Origin: an uncultured Lachnospiraceae bacterium
GTDB taxonomy: Bacteria; Bacillota; Clostridia; Lachnospirales; Lachnospiraceae
DNA length: 36,108 bases
Direction: 5' to 3'
Assembly: GCA_910578715.1 (NCBI GenBank)
Contig: CAJTRL010000038.1
Coordinates: 1-36,108 of the forward strand
Positions 7,083-13,898 of the stretch are shown one piece after another. Below the pieces are notes generated by a model, which ran no database searches, was not told the origin of the DNA, and saw only the letters and a list, made by a program, of their open reading frames with translations. The translations under genes and the position numbers were made by a program. Numbering within the stretch: the first letter of the stretch is position 1; each line of letters starts with the position of its first letter.

Positions 7083-7397
7083 TTAAGACCTGAATTTTAC
7101 AGCCGTTCCATAGGCCATGACTTCCGCCGCGCCCTGCATGACCGCAGCGGATGCGTAACGGACATTGACCACCGCATCGGCTCCGAGTTTTTCAGCCTCT
7201 TCTACCATGCGCTTCGTGGCAATCGCTCTCGCATCATTCATCATTTCCGTATAGGCTTTCAGTTCGCCGCCCACAAGCGTCTTAAATCCCTGCGTAATGT
7301 CGCGCCCGACGTTTTTGGACTGGATTGTGCTTCCCTTTACCAGACCGAGCATTTCCAGTTCTTTTCCACTGATGTAATCAGTATTGACTAATATCAT
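7083..7397 (-). CDS. YbjQ/UPF0145 family protein
   Basis: This 104-residue protein has the family's features: a short N-terminal strand (LVNTDYISGKEL), GLVKGSTIQSKNVGRDI, the helix ELKAYTEMMNDARAIATKRM, and GADAVVNVRYA. The family forms pentameric rings and is often named 'heavy-metal-binding', although no metal-ligand cluster is evident here. GGAGGAGAAG precedes ATG 7397. Its start overlaps the end of the two-TM gene by 20 bases, so the two are translationally coupled. It is the last gene of the SPFH operon. Confidence 0.9.
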   Translation of the reverse strand: MILVNTDYISGKELEMLGLVKGSTIQSKNVGRDITQGFKTLVGGELKAYTEMMNDARAIATKRMVEEAEKLGADAVVNVRYASAAVMQGAAEVMAYGTAVKFRS

Positions 7398-7605
7398 CTT
7401 CTTCTCCTCCTTGAATTTCTTTTATTCTGCTTATCAATACACCGAGCATGACTGCCGACAAAATCAACGGAACGATAATCATCAAGATTTTAAATCCGAC
7501 AGGCACGCCGGGCACTTTCATAAAAAATATCCCAATTCCAATATAATATGATATGATAATGACCGAAATAATAATCGGCGCAATCATTTTCTTAAAATGT
7601 TTCAT
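7378..7605 (-). CDS. Small two-TM membrane protein of the SPFH operon
   Basis: This 75-residue protein has two hydrophobic helices (about 8-29 PIIISVIIISYYIGIGIFF and 37-58 GFKILMIIVPLILSAVMLG), then a charged tail (SRIKEIQGGEEDD). No family was recognised. ATG 7605 is chosen from AGGGAG upstream and the 16-base distance to the previous stop; a longer frame to 7656 would overlap the RHH gene. Its size and position suggest a membrane subunit working with the SPFH protein, by analogy with small NfeD-like partners, though sequence similarity to NfeD was not recognised. Confidence 0.75.
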   Translation of the reverse strand: MKHFKKMIAPIIISVIIISYYIGIGIFFMKVPGVPVGFKILMIIVPLILSAVMLGVLISRIKEIQGGEEDDISQY

Positions 7606-7621
7606 CCCTTCCACACACTCC

Positions 7622-7822
7622 CTATATATCCAGTTCCGGCGGTACATCGATTTCATCGGAAACGTATCTGCCGTTTTTCTTGCGCTGCCGCACGCATTCC
7701 GTCAAAAGATACTCTATCTGTCCGTTGACGGAACGGAAGTCGTCCTCCGCCCAGGCCGCTATGGCATCATATAATTTGGCAGAAAGTCGGAGCGGCACTT
7801 GCTTCTTGCCCGAATCACCCAT
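7622..7822 (-). CDS. Arc/ribbon-helix-helix DNA-binding protein
   Basis: This 66-residue protein has a ribbon-helix-helix pattern: strand KKQVPLRLSAKLYDAIAAWA (6-25), then DDFRSVNGQIEYLLTECVRQ (27-46), and an acidic tail. Arc-like proteins bind palindromic operators as dimers or tetramers. ATG 7822 follows AAAGGAAGCTCC. The frame continues upstream through the 15-bp repeats, but no binding site supports a longer start. A likely target is the doubled TGATATCA site over the operon promoter (8965-8983), making it an autorepressor. This is inference. Confidence 0.8.
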   Translation of the reverse strand: MGDSGKKQVPLRLSAKLYDAIAAWAEDDFRSVNGQIEYLLTECVRQRKKNGRYVSDEIDVPPELDI

Positions 7823-7834
7823 ATGGAGCTTCCT

Positions 7835-7909
7835 TTCTAATCTGACAATTTCTAATCTGACAATTCCTGTCCTGATAATCTCTATCCTGATAACTCCTGT
7901 CCTGACGGT
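7835..7909 (-). repeat. Five 15-bp tandem repeats containing Shine-Dalgarno-like cores
   Basis: Five contiguous 15-bp units fill the SPFH-RHH gap. Units at 7835-7849 and 7850-7864 are identical (TTCTAATCTGACAAT); 7865-7879, 7880-7894 and 7895-7909 are diverged (TCCTGTCCTGATAAT type). In the transcript the units read TCAGGACAGGAGTTA and variants, so several carry AGGA/GGAG cores. The array ends ten bases before the true ribosome binding site of the RHH gene and begins at the SPFH stop codon. Confidence 0.8.
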
Positions 7910-8910
7910 TAATATAAGCTGCCGGAATTTACGACCGGCTGCGCATCCCGGTTTCCGCACAGAACAACCAGCAGATTCGATACCATCGCGGCCTTTCTCT
8001 CTTCATCCAGTTCCACCGTATGATTCTCGTTCAGACGTTCCAGCGCCATCTCCACCATGCCGACCGCGCCGTCCACTATCATCTTTCTCGCATCGATGAT
8101 TGCCGACGCCTGCTGTCTTTGGAGCATGACCGCCGCAATTTCTGTCGCATAAGCCAGATATGTGATTCTCGCCTCTATGATTTCCATGCCGGCTTCTTCT
8201 ACCCGTTTCTGAATCTCGTCCCGAATCCGCGCCGCCACAATTTCGCTGGAGCCCCGCAGACTGCCCTCGTCCGCCACGCCGTCGCCGGTCGTATCGACGT
8301 TCGGCGCCACATCATAAGGATAAATGCGCACGATGTCCCGGAGCGCGCTATCGCACTGAAGAGACAGAAATTCTTTGTAATTATCCACGTTAAATACCGC
8401 TTTCGCCGTGTCCACCACACGCCATGTAACCGCGATGCCGATTTCTATCGGATTGCCCAGACAGTCATTGATTTTCTGACGGCTGTTGTTCAGCGTCATA
8501 ATTTTCAGGGAAACTTTTTTGCTGTTTTCCGTACCCGTTCCCGCCGCTTTGCCGGCCGCTATCGCCATCGCAGCCGCAGAGTCGCTCACGTCCCCGCTCT
8601 GGCTCAGTCTCGTCTTCGCCGCCGGATTGACGCTGCTGCAGAAAGGATTGACAAAATAGAACCCGGCTTCTTTCAAAGTCCCCACATAGTTGCCGAACAA
8701 TGTAAACACCAGCGCTTCCTGCGGCCTTAACACTTTCAGCCCTCCGCAGAGGATGGATGCCGCAACGACCAGTGCCATTCCGGCGATAAAAAGAACCTGA
8801 TTTTCGCCAGCGCCCAGAATGATACCCGCAAACGCCAGCGCAAACAATGCTATAATGCCTATTAACGCCGCCATTCCATGCTTTTTCCCCGTTAAAATTT
8901 TCTCTTCCAT
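7909..8910 (-). CDS. SPFH (band 7/stomatin-like) membrane protein
   Basis: This 333-residue protein has two N-terminal hydrophobic helices (13-33 and 40-57), then an SPFH domain (about 60-290) with LRPQEALVFTLFGNYVGTL, PIEIGIAVTWRVVDTAKAVF, and the helical EEAGMEIIEARITYLAYATEIAAVMLQRQQ-type segment. The C-terminus contains a DELDEER-like motif near residue 310 (HTVELDEERKAAMVSNLLVVL). SPFH proteins oligomerise into membrane microdomain scaffolds, often with proteases or NfeD partners. A serine/alanine/glycine-rich insertion sits near 100-130. GGAGGG precedes ATG 8910. It is the first gene of the operon. Confidence 0.92.
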   Translation of the reverse strand: MEEKILTGKKHGMAALIGIIALFALAFAGIILGAGENQVLFIAGMALVVAASILCGGLKVLRPQEALVFTLFGNYVGTLKEAGFYFVNPFCSSVNPAAKTRLSQSGDVSDSAAAMAIAAGKAAGTGTENSKKVSLKIMTLNNSRQKINDCLGNPIEIGIAVTWRVVDTAKAVFNVDNYKEFLSLQCDSALRDIVRIYPYDVAPNVDTTGDGVADEGSLRGSSEIVAARIRDEIQKRVEEAGMEIIEARITYLAYATEIAAVMLQRQQASAIIDARKMIVDGAVGMVEMALERLNENHTVELDEERKAAMVSNLLVVLCGNRDAQPVVNSGSLY

Positions 8911-8964
8911 ATAGGAGTCCCTCCATTCTTTCTCTATCGGTTATGTTGTATGGATATTTCTATT

Positions 8965-8983
8965 TGATATCATTATGATATCA
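8965..8983. promoter_or_regulatory. Doubled TGATATCA operator over the SPFH promoter
   Basis: TGATATCA TTA TGATATCA is a perfect 19-bp dyad made from two self-palindromic octamers 11 bases apart, one helical turn. It covers the -10 of the SPFH promoter. Tandem short palindromes with this spacing suit a ribbon-helix-helix tetramer. Confidence 0.65.
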
Positions 8984-9002
8984 TATTGAATATTTTTGTC
9001 AA
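8975..9002 (-). promoter_or_regulatory. Sigma-A promoter of the SPFH operon
   Basis: On the - strand TTGACA (9002-8997), 16 bases, and TATCAT (8980-8975). The -10 is inside the TGATATCA dyad. Start of transcription would be near 8968, about 58 bases before the ATG. Confidence 0.75.
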
Positions 9003-9034
9003 GTGGAAAATTTTAGAAGCTCATACAGAAGAAG

Positions 9035-9217
9035 TGGACGTTCGTCCTCCGCCCGGACAGAGCAGAGTTCTCTGACGGAGGCCCTGTAAAGGATGCCGGT
9101 ACTTAATGAAAAAGTCGCTTTGCGGCTTTTGAACTTAATACCGCTGCTGCCTTTCGCGGAGCGCAAGCGTGCCTCCAAAGAGAACAATGTTCTGTCCGGG
9201 CGGAGGACAAACGCCCA
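9035..9217. repeat. 183-bp imperfect palindrome (MITE-like or structured RNA)
   Basis: The outer arms (9035-9061 and 9191-9217) are 27 bases each and match at 25 positions, with GTCCTCCGCCCGGACAGA in common. Further inward a GTTCTCT/AGAGAAC and GGAGGC/GCCTCC match continues. The tip is a hairpin AAAAGTCGC-TTT-GCGGCTTTT (9110-9130). The element lies between the SPFH promoter and the ABC operon. It has no transposase, and no target-site duplication was clear. The remaining 9218-9354 shows only the AACGT-AA-ACGTT dyad (9325-9336) and a binding site. Confidence 0.7.
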
Positions 9218-9354
9218 TGCAACGAAAAGCAGCACAAAAATACGGCGTTGTATACCTTTGTTGCTAGTACATCCGCGTCTTTTTCATTATGCTTGCACTA
9301 TCAAAACAGAGCGGCGGTTACTCAAACGTAAACGTTCTCGAAATGGAGGATATC

Positions 9355-10116
9355 ATGAGCAGACAAACAATTATATCGGCAGCGCATTTAAAAAAATCTT
9401 TTGGCACAAAGGAGAATGTCCAGACGATTTACTCGGATTTAAACATCAATATTTACCGGGGAGATTTTACGGTCATTATGGGTTCCTCCGGCGCGGGGAA
9501 ATCGACCTTAATGTATTCTTTATCGGGAATGGATAAGCCGGACGGCGGACAAATCGACTTTGACGGCACGGATATCACGAAATTAAACAGCGACAGGCTG
9601 GCAGTTTTCAGACGGCGTCAGTGCGGCTTCGTATTCCAGCAGATATATCTGATTGATAAAATGAGCCTTATGGACAATGTCGTTACGGCGGGCGTGCTTA
9701 CAAATAAAAACAAAGAAGATATCAGAGCAAACGCAAAACAGCTTTTTTCCCTGGTTAATATTCCGGAAATCACATGGGAAAAAACGCCCTCCCAGATTTC
9801 CGGCGGCGAGGCCCAGAGAGCCGGCATTGTGAGAGCCGTCATCAATCATCCAAACGTACTTTTTGCGGATGAGCCGACGGGAGCATTAAATTCCGCAAAC
9901 GGAACGGCAGTTCTCGATGTTTTCAGTTCGCTTCACGAGAAAGGACAGAGCATTGTCATGGTTACACACGATAAAAAATCGGCTTTAAGAGGCAGCCGCA
10001 TTCTATATATTAAAGACGGTAAAATCGGCGGCGAATGTCATTTGGGGAAATTTGACCCGAATAACGCCGAAAGATGCGGACATTTTGAAAAATTCCTTAC
10101 GGAAATGGGGTGGTAG
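9355..10116 (+). CDS. ABC transporter ATP-binding protein (MacB/BceA type)
   Basis: This 253-residue ATPase has Walker A GSSGAGKST (43-51), a Q-loop in FVFQQ (92-96), signature SGGEAQ (149-154), Walker B VLFADEPTGALN (168-179) and switch H205. The ADEPTGALN form is typical of MacB/LolD/BceA ATPases that drive FtsX-like permeases in export or peptide-antibiotic removal. ATG 9355 follows TGGAGGATATC. A longer frame from 9289 lacks a site. The permease starts two bases after its stop. Confidence 0.95.
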   Translation: MSRQTIISAAHLKKSFGTKENVQTIYSDLNINIYRGDFTVIMGSSGAGKSTLMYSLSGMDKPDGGQIDFDGTDITKLNSDRLAVFRRRQCGFVFQQIYLIDKMSLMDNVVTAGVLTNKNKEDIRANAKQLFSLVNIPEITWEKTPSQISGGEAQRAGIVRAVINHPNVLFADEPTGALNSANGTAVLDVFSSLHEKGQSIVMVTHDKKSALRGSRILYIKDGKIGGECHLGKFDPNNAERCGHFEKFLTEMGW

Positions 10117-10118
10117 CA

Positions 10119-12353
10119 ATGAAACAGACATCAACGCTTATCCTGCATAATCTGAAAAAAGCAAAAGGCCAGTATCTGTCCTTTGGTTTTGTCATCTGTC
10201 TGACGGCATTAATTATGAACATCGCCCTCGTGCTTGCCTTTCAGACCTTCAGCGCCTATGACGAACGTTTTGCCGGACTTGAAACTGCAGACATCAATTT
10301 CATGATTCCACAGTTTCAGGATAACGGCGAAATGATTTCTGAAATTGAAAAAATCGACGGAGTTTTAACCGTTGAAAAACATAACGGCGTATTTGTAACC
10401 GCAACGGTCCGGGAATTTGCGGATTCCGACTTCGATATGAATACCGTTTTTTATAATCTTGACGAGGCAAGAACGCTGAATTTGCTCGACGTTTCGGAAT
10501 ATTCGGACAAAAGCGGAAACGCCGCTTATATTCCGATTTATATGAAAGAATTGGGCGGCTTTACCGAGGGCGGCCATATCACCTATTCCGTCGATGGCAT
10601 AGATGATACTTATGAAATCGCCGGGACGGTATCGGAAATGCAGTACGGAAACTATGGCACCGGACTGATTGGCGGATATTTTCCGACGGCCGCCTATGAA
10701 AACTTTGCGGATGAGCACAGCGGACAGCGCATTGTAGAATATTCCCTCAAGACGACCGCCTCTGCCGATTTACTAAAGGTCAAAAAAGCGATAACCGATA
10801 TTTTGAGCGACAGAGAAATTACCGCATTAAATATCAATGACAGAGCCGCCGCCAGGCAGACCAGAACGATGGTCTGTACTTTGCTGATAATCATCTTTCT
10901 GACGCTTGCGGCAATCATTCTGGCGCTGAGCATTTTCCTGAGCAGTTTTCGGATTCGCAGTACGATTGAGGATGAACTGGCGCAGATGGGCGTCCTAAAA
11001 GCCGTCGGTTATACGAGCGGTCTGATTATTGGTTCCGTCGTTATGCCCTATATACTGACAGGCGCCATTGCCGCGGGAACCGGCGCAGCTTTATCCTATA
11101 CGGTTCTGCCCTACGCGGCAAAGATACTGGCAATTCAGTCAGGTTTTGTATACCGGCCCGTTTTTGACGCCGCCGCTCTGCTCATCACGGCAATTATCCT
11201 GATAGTTACAATCTTTCTGTTTGCTTACCTGTCTTCACGAAAAATATATAAGACAGAGCCGATTAACGCCATAAGAGGAAACACCGGAAACGGAAACGCA
11301 GGGCAGAATATTCTGCTTTCCGCCCTGTCAGTCGGTATCATGGTACTGTTATCCTTTGCCGGAACGCTCCTTTATAACGTAAGCGTCAAACCCGACAATT
11401 TTATGAATACGCTTTCCGAGGAATCTCCTTCCGCCATTTTTACGGCGCAAAACGACAGACTGCCGGAACTGAAAAACCTTCTTCAAAACGACGGCCGGGT
11501 AAAGCTCGTTTTGGAATACACATCCACATCCGTAAGTTACGCAGACGGAAGCCTTACCGCCTTTGTATGCGAGGATTTCGGAATGGCGGCAAATGATATA
11601 TGCTATGAAGGGCGCAGTCCCGTTAAGGCGGATGAAATTGCCGTGGGAAACGCGCTCGCGGACCACTACCCGCCCGGCAGCAAAATAGAGCTTACCGTTT
11701 CCGGTAAATCGGCCGTCTATACGGTGACCGGATATATTCAGAGCGTCAACCACGGCGGTCTTGTATGCCAGCTGACAAATGAAGGATATCAGAAAATCGG
11801 CGGACTTTTGAATACCGTCAATGTTTATCTTTATGACAAAAATGCCGATGAATTGATAAAAGAATATGAAGAGCATCACGGTGCACTGATTGTCTCTTCC
11901 GTAAACTACGAACTGTTAAGCGAAAACAGCCAGAAGATGTACGCGGGCATTGTTTCTGCAATCGTCGTCGTTTTATTTGTGATTTCTGTTCTGATGGCGC
12001 TGCTTGTGCTGTATGTACTCATTAATTCCATGATAAGCAGACGCAGACAGGAATTTGGCATCTATAAAGCACTCGGATATACGGGCGGACAGCTTATTCT
12101 CATGACGGCGGCCCGGTTTATGCCGGTCATTGCCCTGTCCGCAAGTTTGTCGGCTGCTGCCGGAATATGGATTCTTCCAGCAATCAATCAAATGATTTTC
12201 AGCCGGATTGGAGCGGTCAAAAATCATTTTGAAGTGTCGGTTCCGGTACTGCTTATATTAACAGTTCTTTTTACCGCCGTATCGTTTCTCATCAGCGCGC
12301 TTCTGGCGGCGCCGATTAAAAAAATTACCGTGTATTCCCTTTTGAAGGAATAG
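10119..12353 (+). CDS. FtsX-like ABC transporter permease
   Basis: This 744-residue membrane protein has an N-terminal TM (about 20-40), a large extracytoplasmic region (45-245), a first FtsX block of three TMs (about 250-370), a central TM near 395, a second extracytoplasmic region (about 420-605), and a final FtsX block (about 620-740). Both FtsX blocks carry the GYTSG/GYTGGQL signature (ELAQMGVLKAVGYTSG and QEFGIYKALGYTGGQ). The duplicated architecture fits exporters of lipid or peptide substrates. The substrate cannot be stated. The start ATG 10119 follows GGGGTGG; GTG 10110 overlaps the ATPase gene and is less likely. Confidence 0.92.
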   Translation: MKQTSTLILHNLKKAKGQYLSFGFVICLTALIMNIALVLAFQTFSAYDERFAGLETADINFMIPQFQDNGEMISEIEKIDGVLTVEKHNGVFVTATVREFADSDFDMNTVFYNLDEARTLNLLDVSEYSDKSGNAAYIPIYMKELGGFTEGGHITYSVDGIDDTYEIAGTVSEMQYGNYGTGLIGGYFPTAAYENFADEHSGQRIVEYSLKTTASADLLKVKKAITDILSDREITALNINDRAAARQTRTMVCTLLIIIFLTLAAIILALSIFLSSFRIRSTIEDELAQMGVLKAVGYTSGLIIGSVVMPYILTGAIAAGTGAALSYTVLPYAAKILAIQSGFVYRPVFDAAALLITAIILIVTIFLFAYLSSRKIYKTEPINAIRGNTGNGNAGQNILLSALSVGIMVLLSFAGTLLYNVSVKPDNFMNTLSEESPSAIFTAQNDRLPELKNLLQNDGRVKLVLEYTSTSVSYADGSLTAFVCEDFGMAANDICYEGRSPVKADEIAVGNALADHYPPGSKIELTVSGKSAVYTVTGYIQSVNHGGLVCQLTNEGYQKIGGLLNTVNVYLYDKNADELIKEYEEHHGALIVSSVNYELLSENSQKMYAGIVSAIVVVLFVISVLMALLVLYVLINSMISRRRQEFGIYKALGYTGGQLILMTAARFMPVIALSASLSAAAGIWILPAINQMIFSRIGAVKNHFEVSVPVLLILTVLFTAVSFLISALLAAPIKKITVYSLLKE

Positions 12354-12386
12354 CGCAGAATAGACTAAATACAAGGGAGGATTATG

Positions 12387-13283
12387 ATGAATTTTTCTGA
12401 AAAATTAAAAGAAATACGAAAAAGTGAAGGTCTGTCACAGGAGCAGCTTGCCGAAAAAATCGGCGTATCAAGACAGGCCATTACAAAATGGGAGACCGGA
12501 AAAGGCCTCCCGGATGTTGAAAATATGATAATCATAGCGGAAATTTTCAAAACCACCCTGGACGAACTGCTCCGGGATTTTGCCCCAAAGCCAAATCGGG
12601 AGACGCCTGTTTTTGTCAGCGAGACCGTTTATGATATCGACTGTGAGAAACATTTTGATATCAATATCGGAAATGCGGCCGCTATCATACTGTCCTCCGG
12701 AACGGATGAAAAGCTGCATATCAGGCTATCCTCCGAAACTTTTGAAAACCTGGACACAATGTTTAAGGTAAAATTGGATGAAAAGAAAAACAGGCTGGAT
12801 GTAGACTGCCTGAATAAAAACAAAATAAGCCGCTATGAAGCGGAAGATTCGCTGACGATTGAAATCATTCTTCCGGATAAATATGCCGACCATTGCGAAA
12901 TAGAGGCCGCTGTTAAACTTCTTGCCTTAAAAAATCTTCATCTGCGCCGTTTGGAATATGACGGCGCCGCAAAGCAGATTCTGATTTCAGACAGCAGCGG
13001 CAGTCTGGAATTTACCGCCAAAACCGATTATGACATCACCGTGGATAAAATTACCGGCAGACTGGATATCAACCAATGGCGGGCAAAAACAGTCGTCCAT
13101 ATCCCGGAGGAATCTATTGTGCGCGTCAGAAACACAGGCAGAAGGTGTAATGCTTACTATATCATAGACGGCAAAATCACAGCATATTCCATCACCAATG
13201 AAAATAATGCCGACGGCGAAAACGAACTTTGCATTTCGGGGATATCTTCGGAACTGATTGTAGATTTGGTGAAAAAAGAATAG
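12387..13283 (+). CDS. XRE-family regulator with C-terminal beta-repeat domain
   Basis: This 298-residue protein has an N-terminal Cro/C1-type helix-turn-helix (3-58: KLKEIRKSEGLSQEQLAEKI, then VSRQAITKWETGKGLPDVEN). A long beta-rich C-terminal part (about 75-298) resembles DUF4097-type adhesin-like repeats. No membrane segment is evident. The second of two adjacent ATGs (12387) is spaced six bases from GGGAGG; the first would be too close. It is encoded 33 bases after the permease, so it may control the ABC transporter or sense its state. The C-terminal assignment is by strand pattern only. Confidence 0.85.
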   Translation: MNFSEKLKEIRKSEGLSQEQLAEKIGVSRQAITKWETGKGLPDVENMIIIAEIFKTTLDELLRDFAPKPNRETPVFVSETVYDIDCEKHFDINIGNAAAIILSSGTDEKLHIRLSSETFENLDTMFKVKLDEKKNRLDVDCLNKNKISRYEAEDSLTIEIILPDKYADHCEIEAAVKLLALKNLHLRRLEYDGAAKQILISDSSGSLEFTAKTDYDITVDKITGRLDINQWRAKTVVHIPEESIVRVRNTGRRCNAYYIIDGKITAYSITNENNADGENELCISGISSELIVDLVKKE

Positions 13284-13306
13284 ATATTTTTTGCTTTCCT
13301 TTTCCC

Positions 13307-13329
13307 GCAATTAGTGCTATACTAATTGC
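13307..13329. promoter_or_regulatory. Palindrome around the tRNA-Gly promoter -10
   Basis: GCAATTAGT (13307-13315), GCTAT, ACTAATTGC (13321-13329) is a perfect 9-bp inverted repeat. The extended -10 TGCTATACT (13315-13323) sits at its centre and a clear -35 is not seen. No T-run follows, so it is more like an operator or cruciform than a terminator. Confidence 0.55.
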
Positions 13330-13331
13330 AT

Positions 13332-13402
13332 GCAGGTATAGTTCATCGGTAGAACACTAGCTTCCCAAGCTAGGGAGGGGGGTTCGATTCCCCTTACCTG
13401 CT
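13332..13402 (+). tRNA. tRNA-Gly(CCC)
   Basis: The acceptor GCAGGTA pairs with TACCTGC. The D arm GTTC..GAAC, anticodon arm CTAGC-TTCCCAA-GCTAG (anticodon CCC) and T arm GGGGG-TTCGATT-CCCCT are all intact. CCA is not encoded. A run of six Ts follows directly and probably ends transcription. Confidence 0.95.
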
Positions 13403-13458
13403 TTTTTATATTTATAGGGCGGACGCCCGACATGGCTAAACTGTATCTTTTTCAGTCT

Positions 13459-13809
13459 TCACGACGCCAGCCTGTCATAATATCGGTACAACTTCTGTAC
13501 GCCGTTTTCCAGAATATAATAATGACGAATATAGGGAACCAATAAAATCAGTAAGAACAAAATTAACAGAAAAAGAGCCGGCTGCGGCGCAATCAGCGTG
13601 CCCAGAATAGCAAGCATTGTGAGCAAGGCAAAGACGACCGTTACAATCAGGTGTATCAGCCGTTCATGCTGGAAAAAGCCGATTTGTATCAGCAAATCTT
13701 CCATCTGACGTTTCCTCTCCTGTTCCGTCATGGCGCCTTCGCCCTTTATCTCCCACTTCACTGACTGCGCTTCCATTTCTTTCAAATAACTTTTCAGCCG
13801 TTCTTCCAT
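13459..13809 (-). CDS. Uncharacterised two-TM membrane protein
   Basis: This 116-residue protein has a charged cytosolic N-terminus (1-40, including QERKRQMEDLLIQIGFFQHE), two adjacent hydrophobic helices (about 51-71 and 76-95) and a C-terminal RHYYILENGVQKLYRYYDRL. The layout is that of small Lachnospiraceae membrane proteins of unknown role. AGG lies eight bases before ATG 13809, a weak site. It is read from the same strand as the alpha-galactosidase but separated by 89 bases and a hairpin, so it is probably independent. Confidence 0.7.
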   Translation of the reverse strand: MEERLKSYLKEMEAQSVKWEIKGEGAMTEQERKRQMEDLLIQIGFFQHERLIHLIVTVVFALLTMLAILGTLIAPQPALFLLILFLLILLVPYIRHYYILENGVQKLYRYYDRLAS

Positions 13810-13851
13810 TTCAAATGCCTGTGCCTTTCCCGTCTGTCTGTTACTCTATGA

Positions 13852-13869
13852 CTCTCAGCGGGCTGAGAG
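13852..13869. terminator. Hairpin after the alpha-galactosidase gene
   Basis: CTCTCAG (13852-13858), CGGG and CTGAGAG (13863-13869) make a perfect 7-bp stem 30 bases after the GH36 stop. There is no T-run, so it may protect the msm mRNA end or terminate weakly. Confidence 0.4.
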
Positions 13870-13898
13870 CTTATATCCCCCTTCAATTTCACAATAGA

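Noticed and set aside
7835..7909. Possible CRISPR array
   Set aside because: Units of 15 bp are directly adjacent with no spacers, so it is a tandem repeat.
9093..9536. 147-residue reading frame starting in the 183-bp palindrome
   Set aside because: It covers the palindrome and overlaps the start of the ABC ATPase in another frame, with no ribosome binding site or recognisable domain.
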